DNA from: Actinomycetota bacterium
GTDB taxonomy: Bacteria > Actinomycetota > Actinomycetes > Propionibacteriales > Nocardioidaceae
Direction: 5' to 3'
Assembly (NCBI GenBank): GCA_009701885.1
Contig: WLJH01000002.1
Span: 1 to 64,000, forward strand
DNA length: 64,000 bases
Shown: piece after piece, positions 1 through 10,245 of the stretch
Numbering within the stretch: position 1 is the first letter of the stretch
How the letters are laid out: every line of letters begins with the position of its first letter
Position numbers and translations under genes: made by a program
Notes under the pieces: model-generated
What the model was told of the DNA's origin: nothing
What the model saw: the letters and a program-made list of their open reading frames with translations, nothing else
The model's database searches: none

Positions 1-160
1 AGCCCAGATCCACCGATCCTCGCCTGCTACGCGACACCATGCGGGCGCCCTGGCTGCGTTGCCGACGCTCGACGGGCACCCAGCAGGCCTTCGCGCCGGC
101 GCCTTGCCAGCGCACCCGCCTGGTGCCGCTCGCGACGGCGATCATCGGTGGATCTGGGCT
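1..160. repeat. Widely spaced 17-bp inverted repeat
   Basis: Bases 1-17 (agcccagatccaccgat) are the exact reverse complement of 144-160, with 126 bases between the arms. The left arm touches the window edge, so the true arm may be longer. It could be the ends of a small mobile or MITE-like element, or the closing stem of a structured RNA. The sequence does not decide between these. Confidence 0.5.
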
Positions 161-346
161 GAGCCGGCCGCACCTCCGCGGGCCGCGGCGCACCAGGACG
201 CCTCACGAGCGGAGTCGGCATGACGTGCCTGGCGCGTCGGGTGGACTCCGGTCGACGCCGCGCCGGGGTCGTCGCGGCCGGACCCGGCGACGCGCCCGGC
301 CCCGGGCAGGGACGTCGACGAACCGGCCCCTCCGGTCCGCGTGTGC

Positions 347-352
347 GATACT
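347..352 (+). promoter_or_regulatory. Candidate -10 element (GATACT) for rne
   Basis: GATACT is preceded by TG one base upstream (tgcgatact), an extended -10 arrangement. No good -35 is visible. If used, it would give an rne leader of about 325 nt. Confidence 0.3.
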
Positions 353-684
353 CGCCACGGTCCCAGACCTCCTGACCAGTCCGCCGCGGCACCGTGCCGC
401 GACGAGCCCGACCGGGGGGTCCAGGACACGACGACGTTCTCGCCGGTCCCGCGCAAGGGCCGGCACACCGAGGACAGGTCGTCGCCAGACCGCGACGCGG
501 CCCGGCTGATCGGTGACAGCGATCCTCCCGGAGCAGGCGACCGCGGCAGGCGAGGGCCGGCCGAGGTGACGCACCCGCGGAGGGGGTCGCCGCCACACGA
601 CAGACTTGCGTCCGGCCCCGCGGGGTCGCGGCGAACGACCAGCCCGGACGCTGCGCACCTCGCGACCGGGCCGAGGAGCAGCAC

Positions 685-3600
685 GTGCCTGAGGACAACA
701 CGCAGGACAGCACGCACGACCAGGCAGTCGTCGAGCAGGCCGGGGACACCCCCGCCGCCGACAGCACCCCCGCCGCCGCCGGCGGCACCGCGACCGAGGG
801 TCGCCAGGCCGAGGAGCCCGCCGCCCCGGCGCGCAAGACCGCCGCCCGCAAGGCGGCGAAGAAGGCCCCCGCCAAGAAGGCTGCGGCCAAGAAGACGGCC
901 ACGAAGAAGGCTGCCGCCGAGAAGGCCGCTGCCGACGAGGCACTGCCTCTCGAGGCCGGCGCCGAGGCTGCCGTGGCCGGCGCTGACGACACGGCCGCGA
1001 CCGAACCCGTGGCGAAGAAGGCGGCCAAGAAGGCGCCGGCGAAGAAGGCTGCCGCCAAGCGCACGACCAAGAAGGCCGCCCCGGCGGCCGAGGACACCCC
1101 CGCCGCGGACCAGCCGCTCGAGGGCGTCTCCGCCGTCGACGCACCGGCCGAGCCGGTCGAGCCGGTCGAGGACGGGCAGACCGCTCCCGCCAAGAAGACG
1201 GCCGCGAAGAAGGCGACCGCGAAGAAGGCAGGCGCCCGCAAGAGCGCGGCGAAGAAGACCGAGGCCCCGGCGGACGCCCCGGTCGAGGCCACCTCGACCG
1301 ACGACGCCGAGCAGGACGAGGCGGGCGCCCCCACCGGCGCCCCCGTGCCGCTGTTCCAGGCCCCGGTCGCGAAGAAGACCACGAGCCGCCGCAGCACCGC
1401 CAAGAAGGCAGCGCCCGCGCCCGTCGAGGAGCCCAAGGACGAGGACGAGGACGCCGAGGCCACGGCCGAGCCGGAGGACCAGTCCGACGCCCCGGCCGAC
1501 GCGCCCGCGGCCGAGGCCGACGGCGACGACGCGGCCGACGACTCCGACGAGTCCGACGACGAGGGCGCGGACGAGGACGGCGAGGACTCCGGCGACGGCT
1601 CGCCCGCGCGCCGCCGCCGACGCCGCGGTGGCCGTCGCCGTCGCCGCGGGGGCTCCGGCGGTTCCGGTGGCGGCTCCGCCGACTCCGACGAGGACTCCGA
1701 GGACGGTGCCGAGGGTGCCGGCTCCTCCGCTGACGCCGAGTCCGGCGCCGCCTCGTCCGAGGACGGCGACGCCGACAAGGACGCGAAGGACGACGGCGAC
1801 CAGGACTCCCAGGCGGGGCAGGGCGAGGGCTCCGGCTCCTCGCGCCGCCGGCGCCGCCGTCGCCGCTCCGGCGAGGGCGGGGACGACTCCGCCGACGAGC
1901 CCGGCACCACCACGCGCGTGCGCAGCTCGCGCACCGGTGAGGACCAGATCACCGCGCTGAGCGGGTCCACGCGCCTGGAGGCCAAGAAGCAGCGTCGTCG
2001 CGAGGGCCGCGAGGCCGGACGCCGGCGCGCGCCGATCGTCTCCGAGGCCGAGTTCCTGGCCCGCCGCGAGTCGGTCGACCGGGTCATGGTCATCCGCGAG
2101 CGCGAGGACCTCACCCAGATCGCCGTCCTCGAGGACAAGGTCCTCGTGGAGCACTACGTCGCGCGCGAGTCCCAGACCTCGCTCATCGGCAACGTCTACC
2201 TCGGTCGGGTGCAGAACGTCCTGCCCTCGATGGAGGCCGCCTTCATCGACATCGGCAAGGGCCGCAACGCCGTGCTGTACGCCGGCGAGGTCAACTGGTC
2301 CGCGCTGGGCCACAAGGAGGGCCAGCCGCGCAAGATCGAGTCGGTGCTCTCCTCGGGCCAGCCGGTCCTGGTGCAGGTCACCAAGGACCCGATCGGCGCC
2401 AAGGGCGCGCGCCTGACCAGCCAGATCAGCCTGGCCGGCCGCTTCCTGGTCTACGTCCCGGACGGGACCACCTCGGGCATCTCCCGCAAGCTGCCCGACA
2501 CCGAGCGCAGCCGGCTCAAGGCCCTGCTCAAGGAGATCGTCCCCGACACCGCCGGCGTCATCGTGCGCACCGCGGCCGAGGGCGCCAGCGAGGAGGAGCT
2601 GACGGCCGACGTCGAGCGGCTCAAGGCGCGCTGGGAGGACATCGAGAAGAAGTCCAAGGGCAGCGCCCCGCAGCTGCTCTACGGCGAGCCGGACCTGACC
2701 CTCAAGGTCGTCCGCGACCTGTTCACCGAGGACTTCGCCAGGCTCGTGATCCAGGGCGAGGACGCCTGGGAGACCGTCGCGTCCTACGTCAGCCACGTGG
2801 CTCCGGACCTCGCCGAGCGGCTCGAGCGCTTCGAGCCCGCCGCTGAGGGCCGCGACGCCGGCAAGGACGTCTTCGCGGCGTACCGCGTCGACGAGCAGAT
2901 CGCCAAGGGCCTGGACCGCAAGGTCTGGCTGCCCTCGGGCGGCTCGCTGGTCATCGACCGCACCGAGGCGATGACCGTCGTCGACGTCAACACCGGCAAG
3001 TTCACCGGCTCCGGGGGCAACCTGGAGGAGACGGTCACCAAGAACAACCTCGAGGCGGCCGAGGAGATCGTGCGCCAGCTCCGGCTGCGCGACATCGGCG
3101 GCATCATCGTCGTCGACTTCATCGACATGGTCCTGGAGTCCAACCGCGACCTCGTGCTGCGGCGCCTGGTCGAGTGCCTGGGCCGCGACCGCACCCGCCA
3201 CCAGGTCGCCGAGGTCACCTCGCTCGGCCTGGTGCAGATGACCCGCAAGCGGATCGGCACCGGGCTGCTGGAGGCGTTCAGTGAGAACTGCCAGGCCTGC
3301 CAGGGCCGCGGGATCGTGATCCACGAGCACCCGGTCGAGCCGCGGGGCGGGGGCGCCGACGACGACCGCGGCGGACGCGGCGGCGGTGGCAAGCGCTCCC
3401 GCGGTGGTCGGGGCGGCAAGGGCTCGGAGGGCTCGGCCGGCTCGAACCAGGGCGGCCAGGGTGGTTCCGGCGGGTCCAGCACCCCCGCAGCCCCCTCGCC
3501 CAAGGACGTGGCGGCCATGGCCCGCCAAGAGCGCCAGGACGCCGAGAAGGCGGCGGAGTCCGCCGCCGACGCCGCTGCCACCGACCAGCCGGCCGACCAG

Positions 3601-4311
3601 GCCCCGAAGACCGAGCAGGCCCAGGCCGACCAGGCCCAGGCTCCGACCGACCAGGTCCAGGGGGACCAGCCCCGGTCCGAGCAGCCGAGCGAGCCCGCGG
3701 CACCGCGCGTGAGCACCCGTTCGCGCTCCCAGCGCGGCCGCTCGGGCCAGTCCGGCCGCACGGACGCCCCGGGCGCCCCGGACGCCCCGGCCCCCGCGGC
3801 CCCGCAGGAGACTGCGGCGGCCGAGCAGCCGGTCCAGCAGGCGCCCCGGGACACCGAGCCCGCCCCGGAGCCGACCCCGGCCCCGGAGCGAGCGGAGGCG
3901 CCCGCCGCAGCCCCCGCGGGCAGCAGTGGGGTCGTCACCCGGACCCGCCGCAGCGCCCGTCGTACGGCGCCGCTGACGACCGGTGAGGCAGCGGCCGTGG
4001 TCGTGGACCCGACGAAGGTGGAGAGCGCCGCACCTGCCACGAGCTCCACGGCCCCGACGGCCCCGACGCCCGCCCCGAAGGTCGTGACCCGCACCCGCTC
4101 CAGCCGGCCGGCCCGGCAGGGGAGCGTGCCGAGCATGGGCGAGGCGTCCGTGACCGGCGGTGTGGGAGAGCCGGCCGGCGACGGGCGGGTCGAGCCCGGG
4201 ACCGCCGGTGCTGCGCCCGACGCCGGGACCGACGCCGGGACCGAGACCGGGAGCGGCGCGAGCACCGTCGAGCACGTGCCCGTGAAGCGCAAGGGTGCGC
4301 GCAAGCGCTGA
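685..4311 (+). CDS. rne: Ribonuclease E/G family endoribonuclease
   Basis: This is a 1208-residue Rne/Rng-type endoribonuclease for mRNA turnover and rRNA/tRNA processing. The GTG start follows a GAGGAG box. Residues 1 to about 430 are low complexity: lysine/alanine tracts of the KKAPAKKAAAKK type, then acidic and arginine-rich blocks. The S1 domain starts near residue 487. The catalytic DNase I-like region carries VVDVNTG (about 765) and VVDFIDM (about 808), the two metal-binding aspartates of the family. C869 and C872 in CQACQGRG form the zinc-link motif. A disordered Pro/Ala/Arg-rich tail follows to the end. Both flanks are probably RNA- or protein-scaffolding tails, as is usual in actinobacterial RNase E. 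It is followed by rplU and rpmA, the usual order in this phylum. Confidence 0.95.
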   Translation: MPEDNTQDSTHDQAVVEQAGDTPAADSTPAAAGGTATEGRQAEEPAAPARKTAARKAAKKAPAKKAAAKKTATKKAAAEKAAADEALPLEAGAEAAVAGADDTAATEPVAKKAAKKAPAKKAAAKRTTKKAAPAAEDTPAADQPLEGVSAVDAPAEPVEPVEDGQTAPAKKTAAKKATAKKAGARKSAAKKTEAPADAPVEATSTDDAEQDEAGAPTGAPVPLFQAPVAKKTTSRRSTAKKAAPAPVEEPKDEDEDAEATAEPEDQSDAPADAPAAEADGDDAADDSDESDDEGADEDGEDSGDGSPARRRRRRGGRRRRRGGSGGSGGGSADSDEDSEDGAEGAGSSADAESGAASSEDGDADKDAKDDGDQDSQAGQGEGSGSSRRRRRRRRSGEGGDDSADEPGTTTRVRSSRTGEDQITALSGSTRLEAKKQRRREGREAGRRRAPIVSEAEFLARRESVDRVMVIREREDLTQIAVLEDKVLVEHYVARESQTSLIGNVYLGRVQNVLPSMEAAFIDIGKGRNAVLYAGEVNWSALGHKEGQPRKIESVLSSGQPVLVQVTKDPIGAKGARLTSQISLAGRFLVYVPDGTTSGISRKLPDTERSRLKALLKEIVPDTAGVIVRTAAEGASEEELTADVERLKARWEDIEKKSKGSAPQLLYGEPDLTLKVVRDLFTEDFARLVIQGEDAWETVASYVSHVAPDLAERLERFEPAAEGRDAGKDVFAAYRVDEQIAKGLDRKVWLPSGGSLVIDRTEAMTVVDVNTGKFTGSGGNLEETVTKNNLEAAEEIVRQLRLRDIGGIIVVDFIDMVLESNRDLVLRRLVECLGRDRTRHQVAEVTSLGLVQMTRKRIGTGLLEAFSENCQACQGRGIVIHEHPVEPRGGGADDDRGGRGGGGKRSRGGRGGKGSEGSAGSNQGGQGGSGGSSTPAAPSPKDVAAMARQERQDAEKAAESAADAAATDQPADQAPKTEQAQADQAQAPTDQVQGDQPRSEQPSEPAAPRVSTRSRSQRGRSGQSGRTDAPGAPDAPAPAAPQETAAAEQPVQQAPRDTEPAPEPTPAPERAEAPAAAPAGSSGVVTRTRRSARRTAPLTTGEAAAVVVDPTKVESAAPATSSTAPTAPTPAPKVVTRTRSSRPARQGSVPSMGEASVTGGVGEPAGDGRVEPGTAGAAPDAGTDAGTETGSGASTVEHVPVKRKGARKR

Positions 4312-4339
4312 CGTTTTGCGGGGGCACCCCGCGGGCGCG

Positions 4340-4345
4340 TAGCAT
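4340..4345 (+). promoter_or_regulatory. Candidate -10 (TAGCAT) for rplU-rpmA
   Basis: TAGCAT lies 172 bases upstream of the rplU start, just after a GC hairpin (about 4319-4333) that closes the rne unit. The leader up to 4517 holds a second small hairpin (ctcccgggtgggag near 4407). No -35 is obvious. It is a weak call. Confidence 0.3.
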
Positions 4346-4517
4346 CATCGTTCGGTGCGCCCGCGAGCGTGCCGTTCTCCGTGTGGCGCCACCGTCGCCG
4401 CCGACCTCCCGGGTGGGAGGGTCAGGCGTGGGCAGGTGCCGCAGCCCCGGAGCCAGCACCACCAGCACAAGCACCAGACCCAGCAGCATCAGACGTAGGA
4501 CGACGAAGGAGACCGCG

Positions 4518-4820
4518 GTGTACGCGATCGTGCGCGCTGGCGCCACCCAGCAGAAGGTTGCCGTGGGCGACGTCATCGAGATCGACAAGGTCGGCACGCC
4601 CGTCGGCGAGACCCTGACGCTCCCCGTGGTCATGGCCGTCGACGGCGAGAAGGTCACCTCGACCGGCCTGGACGAGGCTGCCGTGACCGTCGAGGTCCTC
4701 GGCGCCACCAAGGGCCCGAAGATCGTCATCCAGAAGTACAAGAACAAGACCGGCTACAAGAAGCGCCAGGGTCACCGCCAGAAGTACACCCAGGTCAAGG
4801 TCACCGACATCTCCCTCTGA
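4518..4820 (+). CDS. rplU: 50S ribosomal protein L21
   Basis: The 100-residue product begins [14 protein letters not shown], the canonical L21 start, and ends in the conserved basic tail ([16 protein letters not shown]). It binds 23S rRNA domain I of the large subunit. The GTG at 4518 was chosen over an upstream in-frame codon because it gives the family length (about 100) and has AAGGAG eight bases upstream. It is followed by rpmA after 46 bases, so L21 and L27 are probably co-transcribed. Confidence 0.97.
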   Translation: MYAIVRAGATQQKVAVGDVIEIDKVGTPVGETLTLPVVMAVDGEKVTSTGLDEAAVTVEVLGATKGPKIVIQKYKNKTGYKKRQGHRQKYTQVKVTDISL

Positions 4821-4866
4821 CCCGTCCGGCCGGCGAGTCAGCAGCAACGACACGAAGGAACTCCTC

Positions 4867-5121
4867 ATGGCACACAAGAAGGGTGCGGCGTCCACCAAGA
4901 ACGGCCGCGACTCCAACGCCCAGCGCCTGGGCGTCAAGCGCTTCGGCGGTCAGCTGGTCAACGCCGGCGAGATCATCGTCCGGCAGCGTGGCACCCACTT
5001 CCACCCGGGTTCCGGTGTGGGTCGTGGCGGCGACGACACCCTGTTCGCGCTGCAGGCCGGTGCCGTGGAGTTCGGCACCCGTCGCGGCCGCAAGGTCGTC
5101 AACATCGTGCCCGGCGAGTGA
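4867..5121 (+). CDS. rpmA: 50S ribosomal protein L27
   Basis: The 84-residue product begins [16 protein letters not shown], the standard L27 N-terminus whose tail reaches the peptidyl-transferase centre. There is no firmicute-type cleavable extension. The conserved GTHFHPG and GDDTLFAL motifs are present. The ATG is preceded by GAAGGA. It is co-directional with rplU and obg, a very common ribosome-assembly cluster. Confidence 0.98.
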   Translation: MAHKKGAASTKNGRDSNAQRLGVKRFGGQLVNAGEIIVRQRGTHFHPGSGVGRGGDDTLFALQAGAVEFGTRRGRKVVNIVPGE

Positions 5122-5232
5122 CCAGGCGCTAGCACTTCCGACCGGCTCGTCCGGTCCCGTCGAGGGCGTCCCGATCCGGGGCGCCCTTCGTCGTTCCCCA
5201 CCCGAGAACAGAACAGATCCGAGGAGCACCTG

Positions 5233-6816
5233 ATGGCCCTGCCGACCTTCGTCGACCGCGTGACGCTGCACGTCAGCGCCGGGCGCGGCGGCAACGGCGT
5301 GGCGTCCGTGCACCGCGAGAAGTTCAAGCCGCTGGGCGGCCCCGACGGGGGCAACGGCGGTCCGGGCGGCTCGGTCATCCTCCGGGTCGACCCCGGCGTG
5401 ACGACCCTGCTGGACTACCACCACAGCCCCAAGCGCCGTGCCGAGCACGGTGGCCACGGCGCCGGCGCCCACAAGAACGGCGCCCACGGCAGCGACCTGG
5501 TCCTGCCGGTCCCCGACGGCACGGTCGTCGCCGACCGCCAGGGCAACGTCCTGGCCGACCTGGTCGGCCCGGGCACCGAGCTCGTGGTCGCCGAGGGCGG
5601 CCGCGGTGGTCTCGGCAACGCCGCCCTGGCCTCGGCCAAGCGCAAGGCCCCCGGCTTCGCGCTGCTCGGCGAGCCGGGCGACGAGCTCGAGATCGTCCTC
5701 GAGCTCAAGGTCGTCGCCGACATCGGCCTGGTCGGCTTCCCGAGCGCCGGGAAGTCCAGCCTGATCGCCGCGATCTCCCGGGCCCGGCCCAAGATCGCCG
5801 ACTACCCCTTCACCACCCTCGTCCCGAACCTCGGCGTGGTCACCGCGGGCGAGACCGTGTTCACGGTCGCCGACGTCCCCGGCCTGATCGAGGGCGCCAG
5901 CGAGGGCCGCGGCCTGGGCCACGACTTCCTGCGCCACGTCGAGCGCTGCGCGGCCATCGTGCACGTCATCGACACCGCGACGATCGAGCCGGGGCGCAAC
6001 CCGATCGACGACCTCGACGTCATCGAGGCCGAGCTCAGCAGGTACGGCGGTCTCGAGGACCGGCCCCGCCTGGTCGCCCTCAACAAGGTCGACGTCCCCG
6101 ACGGCAGCGACATCGCCGACATCACCGGCGACGACATCCGGGCCCGCGGCCTGCGCGTCATCCCGGTCTCCGCGGCGTCCGGGGTGGGGCTCAAGGAGCT
6201 CACCTTCGCGATGGCCGAGATCGTGGCCGCCTCCCGCACCGCCAAGGAGGTCGTGGTGCCCCAGCGGATCGTCCTGCGTCCGCCGGGCGTCGACGGCAGC
6301 GCCGACTTCACGGTCACCGAGGCCGACGACGTCCCGGTCGAGCCGGGTCACCGCGGCTGGCGGGTGCGCGGCACGAAGCCCGAGCGCTGGGTGCGCCAGA
6401 CCGACTTCAGCAACGACGAGGCCGTGGGCTTCCTCGCCGACCGGCTCAACCGCCTCGGGGTGGAGGACCGGCTGGTCAAGCTGGGCGCAATCGAGGGCGA
6501 CACCGTCCTCATCGGCCGCGACGACAACGCCGTGGTCTTCGACTTCAAGCCCGGCATCGAGGCCGGCGCGGAGATGCTCGGCCGACGTGGCGAGGACCAG
6601 CGCTTCGACGAGCGTCGCGACGCCTCGCGCCGCCGTCGCGAGATCGATGCCGCCATGCCCGAGCGCGGGGAGAACGAGACCCGGGCCGACGTCGCGCGAC
6701 GCCTGGACGCCGAGCGCCGCGGTGGCGCCGCCGGTCCGATGTCCTACGAGATCGGCAGCGCCGACGACCCCGACTGGGCCGAGGACGACCCCGGCGCCGG
6801 AGCAGACCGGGGGTGA
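5233..6816 (+). CDS. obg: GTPase Obg/CgtA
   Basis: This is a 527-residue Obg GTPase acting in late 50S assembly and stress signalling. The glycine-rich Obg fold (1 to about 158) is followed by the G domain: P-loop GFPSAGKSS (about 167), G3 DVPGLIEG (about 213) and NKVD (about 283). The C-terminal OCT domain lies at about 350-430. The last 90 residues are charged and rich in R, E and D, an extension common in actinobacteria. A GAGGAG box precedes the ATG. The stop overlaps the proB start by four bases (GTGA), so the two are translationally coupled. Confidence 0.97.
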   Translation: MALPTFVDRVTLHVSAGRGGNGVASVHREKFKPLGGPDGGNGGPGGSVILRVDPGVTTLLDYHHSPKRRAEHGGHGAGAHKNGAHGSDLVLPVPDGTVVADRQGNVLADLVGPGTELVVAEGGRGGLGNAALASAKRKAPGFALLGEPGDELEIVLELKVVADIGLVGFPSAGKSSLIAAISRARPKIADYPFTTLVPNLGVVTAGETVFTVADVPGLIEGASEGRGLGHDFLRHVERCAAIVHVIDTATIEPGRNPIDDLDVIEAELSRYGGLEDRPRLVALNKVDVPDGSDIADITGDDIRARGLRVIPVSAASGVGLKELTFAMAEIVAASRTAKEVVVPQRIVLRPPGVDGSADFTVTEADDVPVEPGHRGWRVRGTKPERWVRQTDFSNDEAVGFLADRLNRLGVEDRLVKLGAIEGDTVLIGRDDNAVVFDFKPGIEAGAEMLGRRGEDQRFDERRDASRRRREIDAAMPERGENETRADVARRLDAERRGGAAGPMSYEIGSADDPDWAEDDPGAGADRG

Positions 6817-7940
6817 GCGCCTCCGTGGCGGGCACCCGGCCCGAGGTCACCGGCGCACGCCGCGTCGTGGTCAAGGTCGGCTCCTCCTCCCTCACGACCC
6901 CGGCCGGCGGCATCGACCCCGACCGGGTCCGCGCGCTCGTCGACGTCCTCGCCGCCGCGCGCGAGCGCGGCACCGAGGTCGTGCTGGTCTCGTCGGGTGC
7001 GATCGCCGCGGGCCTGGCTCCGCTGGGCCTCGCCAAGCGGCCCCGCGGCCTGGCCGCCCAGCAGGCGGCGGCGTCCGTGGGCCAGGGGCTGCTGGTGCAC
7101 CGCTACACCGAGGAACTGGCCCGCCACGGCGTCATCGCCGGCCAGGTGCTGCTGACCCTGGACGACGTCACCCGGCGCGCGCACTACCGCAACGCCCACC
7201 AGACCCTCGCCACGCTCCTCGAGCTGGGCGTCCTGCCGATCGTCAACGAGAACGACACCGTCGCCACCTCCGAGATCCGCTTCGGCGACAACGACCGGCT
7301 CGCCGCGCTGGTCGCACACCTCGTGCACGCGGACCTGCTGGTGCTGCTCTCCGACGTCGACGGGCTCTACGACGGCCCGCCGAGCCGCGAGGGCACCCGG
7401 CTGCTCCCCGACGTCCGCGGCGAGGACGACCTGGCCGCGGTCACCATCGGGTCGGTGGGGTCGGCCGTCGGCACCGGCGGCATGGTCACCAAGGTCGAGG
7501 CCGCCCGGATCGCGACCGGTGCCGGCATCCCTGTCGTGCTCACCTCCGCCGGCCACGCCGCCGGCGCACTGGCGGGGGAGCCGGTCGGGACGCTGTTCCA
7601 CGTCACCGGTCGCCGGCGGCCCACCCGGCTGCTCTGGCTCGCGCACGCCACCGAGTCCCGCGGCACCCTGCACCTCGACGCCGGCGCCGTCCGCGCGGTC
7701 GTCGAGCGCCGTGCCTCGCTGCTGGCCGCCGGTCTCACCGGCGCCACGGGCGGCTTCGTCGCCGGTGACCCCGTCGACCTCGCCGGGCCCGACGGCGCGG
7801 TGGTGGGCCGCGGCCTGGTCAACTTCGACGTCGAGGAGATCCCCGCGCTGGTCGGCCGCTCGACGGCCGAGCTCAAGCAGGAGCTGGGCGCGGCGTACGA
7901 GCGCGAGGTCGTGCACCGCGACGACCTCGTCCTGCTGTAG
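6813..7940 (+). CDS. proB: Glutamate 5-kinase
   Basis: The 375-residue enzyme phosphorylates L-glutamate in the first step of proline synthesis. The N-terminal amino-acid-kinase domain carries [18 protein letters not shown] and NENDTV, with [10 protein letters not shown] in the substrate region. A C-terminal PUA domain occupies about 275-370, giving the two-domain form of E. coli ProB. It starts with GTG in a 4-base overlap with obg; a second in-frame GTG lies 12 bases downstream. proA is not next to it in this window. Confidence 0.96.
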   Translation: MSASVAGTRPEVTGARRVVVKVGSSSLTTPAGGIDPDRVRALVDVLAAARERGTEVVLVSSGAIAAGLAPLGLAKRPRGLAAQQAAASVGQGLLVHRYTEELARHGVIAGQVLLTLDDVTRRAHYRNAHQTLATLLELGVLPIVNENDTVATSEIRFGDNDRLAALVAHLVHADLLVLLSDVDGLYDGPPSREGTRLLPDVRGEDDLAAVTIGSVGSAVGTGGMVTKVEAARIATGAGIPVVLTSAGHAAGALAGEPVGTLFHVTGRRRPTRLLWLAHATESRGTLHLDAGAVRAVVERRASLLAAGLTGATGGFVAGDPVDLAGPDGAVVGRGLVNFDVEEIPALVGRSTAELKQELGAAYEREVVHRDDLVLL

Positions 7941-7984
7941 CAGGCGAGCCGCCCCCGCGCCCAGCGGCTGGCTAGCCTGGCGCC

Positions 7985-9001
7985 GTGCGCGTTCGGGGGA
8001 TGCTCTTCTGGGGTGCGCTGGTCCTCCTGGTGCTTCCCGCCGCCGCGCTGACGCTGGTCCGCCTGCTCGGCCTGGGCTCGGCCCCCGCGGTGCGACTGGT
8101 CAGCTTCGCCCCCCTCGCCCTGCCGTCGTACGCCGCTGCGCTGGTGCTCCTGGCGGTGGCCCTCCTGCGTCGACCGGCGCGCGGTGCGGGCGGCGGTCGG
8201 CTGCTCGTGCCGGTGACCGTCGCGGTGCTGGTGGGGCTCGGCCTGCACGCGTGGTGGCTGGCCCCGCTCGTGACCGGGGAGCGGCCGGCCACCGAGGGCC
8301 GCACCTGGTCGGTGCTGACCAGCAACCTGCTGGCCGGGCAGGGCGACGGGCTCACCGTCCTGCGCACGGCCGTGGCCGAGGACGTCGACGTCCTGGTGCT
8401 CCAGGAGGTGACCCTGGACGCGCTGGCGACCCTGGATCGCGCCGGGCTCGCCGAGGCCTACCCCCACCGGATCGGCGAGGCGGTCCCCGAGGGTCGCACC
8501 GACGGCACCATGGTGCTGTCCCGCACGCCGCTGGGGGAGCCGGTGCGCGTGGCGACCGACATGCAGTCGTGGGCGGTCGACGTGGCCGACCCCGACGGTG
8601 GTGACCCCGTGCGGCTGCTCGCGGTGCACCCCGCCGCCCCGACCGACGTCGGGGCGTGGCGGCGCGACCACGCGGTGGTGCTGGCCGCGGCCCGGGAGCT
8701 CGACGTCGACCTGGTCGCCGGCGACCTCAACGCCACCCTCGACCACGCCCCTGTCCAGGCCCTGGTCGACCGCGGCTGGCGCGACGCCACGGAGGAGGCC
8801 AACGGCGGGTGGCAGCCGACCTGGCCCAGCAACGGCCTCTTCGAGAGCCTGCCGCTGCCGCCGCTGGTGCAGATCGACCACGTGCTCACCGGGCCGGGGT
8901 GGGTGGGCACGTCCTCGCGGCCGCTGCGGGTCGAGGGCACCGACCACCTCGCCCTGCTCGTCGAGGTGGCCCGCGCCGCCGACGACCCGCCCGCCCCGTG
9001 A
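7985..9001 (+). CDS. Membrane endonuclease/exonuclease/phosphatase-family protein
   Basis: This 338-residue protein has about three hydrophobic segments in residues 1-90, then an EEP (DNase I-like) domain outside the membrane. The family's metal and catalytic motifs are visible: SNLLAG, QEVTLDAL, GDLNATLDH, and the closing QIDHVL and TDHLALLVEV. The layout resembles the YafD/VanJ group of membrane-tethered phosphatases, some of which act on lipid carriers or glycopeptide responses. The substrate here is unknown. The GTG start gives the hydrophobic N-terminus. It is transcribed with, but not overlapping, the downstream desulfurase. Confidence 0.8.
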   Translation: MRVRGMLFWGALVLLVLPAAALTLVRLLGLGSAPAVRLVSFAPLALPSYAAALVLLAVALLRRPARGAGGGRLLVPVTVAVLVGLGLHAWWLAPLVTGERPATEGRTWSVLTSNLLAGQGDGLTVLRTAVAEDVDVLVLQEVTLDALATLDRAGLAEAYPHRIGEAVPEGRTDGTMVLSRTPLGEPVRVATDMQSWAVDVADPDGGDPVRLLAVHPAAPTDVGAWRRDHAVVLAAARELDVDLVAGDLNATLDHAPVQALVDRGWRDATEEANGGWQPTWPSNGLFESLPLPPLVQIDHVLTGPGWVGTSSRPLRVEGTDHLALLVEVARAADDPPAP

Positions 9002-9056
9002 CCGGACAGGGTCCGGACCCGGGGTGGGGACCCGGCGCCGTACGCTGGGCGACGTC

Positions 9057-10238
9057 ATGACCCCGCCCGTCTACCTCGACCACGCCGCCACGACGCCGAT
9101 GGTGCCGGAGGCCGTCGAGGCGATGGTCGAGCAGCTCGGCCGGGCCGCCAACCCCTCCTCGCTGCACGCCTCGGGCCGCGCCGCCCGGCGCGCCGTGGAG
9201 GAGTCGCGCGAGCGGGTCGCCGCGGCCCTGGGCTGCCGCCCCGGGGAGGTCGTGTTCACCTCCGGCGGCACCGAGGCAGACAACCTCGCGCTCAAGGGGC
9301 TCGCCTGGGCTCGCCGCAGCCAGGACGCCCGCCGGCGCCGGCTGCTCACCACCGCGGTCGAGCACCACGCCGTGCTCGACCCGCTGGAGTGGCTGGCCAC
9401 GGCACAGGACTTCGTCGTCGAGCACCTGCCGGTCGACGCCGAGGGGGCTCTCGACCTCGACGCCGTGGCCCGGGCGCTCGCCGAGCCCGACGAGGTCGGC
9501 CTGATCTCGGTCATGTGGGCCAACAACGAGGTCGGCACCGTGCAGCCGCTGCCTGAGGTCGCCGCGGCCGCGCGCGAGCACGGGGTCCCCGTGCACACGG
9601 ACGCCGTCCAGGCCGTCGGCGTCCTCCCGGTCGACTTCGCTGCCTCCGGCGTGGAGGCGATGAGCGTCTCGGCGCACAAGGTCGGCGGCCCCCACGGCGT
9701 GGGTGCGCTGGTGGTGCGGCGCGACCTCGAGCTGGCGCCCCTGCTGCACGGGGGCGGCCAGGAGCGCGACGTGCGCTCGGGGACCCTCGACACCCCGGCG
9801 GTGGTCGGGTTCGCGGTGGCGCTCGAGCTCGCCGTCGTACGCCGCGAGCAGCACGCCGCCCACCTCGCCGCCCTGCGCGCGCGGCTGGTCGAGGGCCTGC
9901 GCCGGGTCGTGCCCGACGTGGTGCTCAACGGCCCCGACGCCCCCGAGTGGGACACCCGCCGCCTGCCCGGCAACGTCCACGTCTCCTTCCCCGGCTGCGA
10001 GGGCGACTCGCTGCTGATGCTGCTCGACGCCCGCGGCATCGAGTGCTCCACCGGCTCGGCCTGCTCCGCCGGCGTGCCCCAGGCCTCGCACGTGCTGCTG
10101 GCGATGGGGCGCGACGACGACGCGGCCCGCAGCTCGCTCCGCTTCACCCTCGGCCGGCCCTCCAGCGAGACCGACGTCGACGCGGTCCTCGACGCGATCG
10201 GCCCGGCCGTCGAGCGGGCCCGGGCGGCCCGGCTGTGA
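9057..10238 (+). CDS. Cysteine desulfurase (NifS/IscS family)
   Basis: The 393-residue PLP enzyme takes sulfur from L-cysteine and holds it as a persulfide. It begins [11 protein letters not shown], the family start. The PLP lysine is K208 in SAHKVGG, and the persulfide cysteine is C336 in TGSACSAG. mnmA starts eight bases after its stop, which points to a dedicated sulfur supply for tRNA 2-thiouridine; a role in Fe-S assembly cannot be excluded. The ATG at 9057 is preferred over upstream in-frame codons because homology begins there. Confidence 0.93.
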   Translation: MTPPVYLDHAATTPMVPEAVEAMVEQLGRAANPSSLHASGRAARRAVEESRERVAAALGCRPGEVVFTSGGTEADNLALKGLAWARRSQDARRRRLLTTAVEHHAVLDPLEWLATAQDFVVEHLPVDAEGALDLDAVARALAEPDEVGLISVMWANNEVGTVQPLPEVAAAAREHGVPVHTDAVQAVGVLPVDFAASGVEAMSVSAHKVGGPHGVGALVVRRDLELAPLLHGGGQERDVRSGTLDTPAVVGFAVALELAVVRREQHAAHLAALRARLVEGLRRVVPDVVLNGPDAPEWDTRRLPGNVHVSFPGCEGDSLLMLLDARGIECSTGSACSAGVPQASHVLLAMGRDDDAARSSLRFTLGRPSSETDVDAVLDAIGPAVERARAARL

Positions 10239-10245
10239 GGGTCCT

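Larger units (their letters stand above)
1..684. other. Non-coding stretch upstream of rne
   Basis: I find no convincing gene here. The open frames on both strands have arginine/proline-rich translations typical of GC-rich shadow frames and match no family I recognise. The stretch contains a 17-bp inverted repeat (1-17 with 144-160), a candidate promoter near 347 and probably a long rne leader. The end of a preceding gene could lie left of the window. Confidence 0.5.

Noticed and set aside
142..4275. Very long minus-strand frames opposite rne (up to 1377 codons)
   Set aside because: They are antisense shadows of the GC-rich, low-complexity rne gene. Leu/Gly/Arg-rich composition and no family match or ribosome-binding site.
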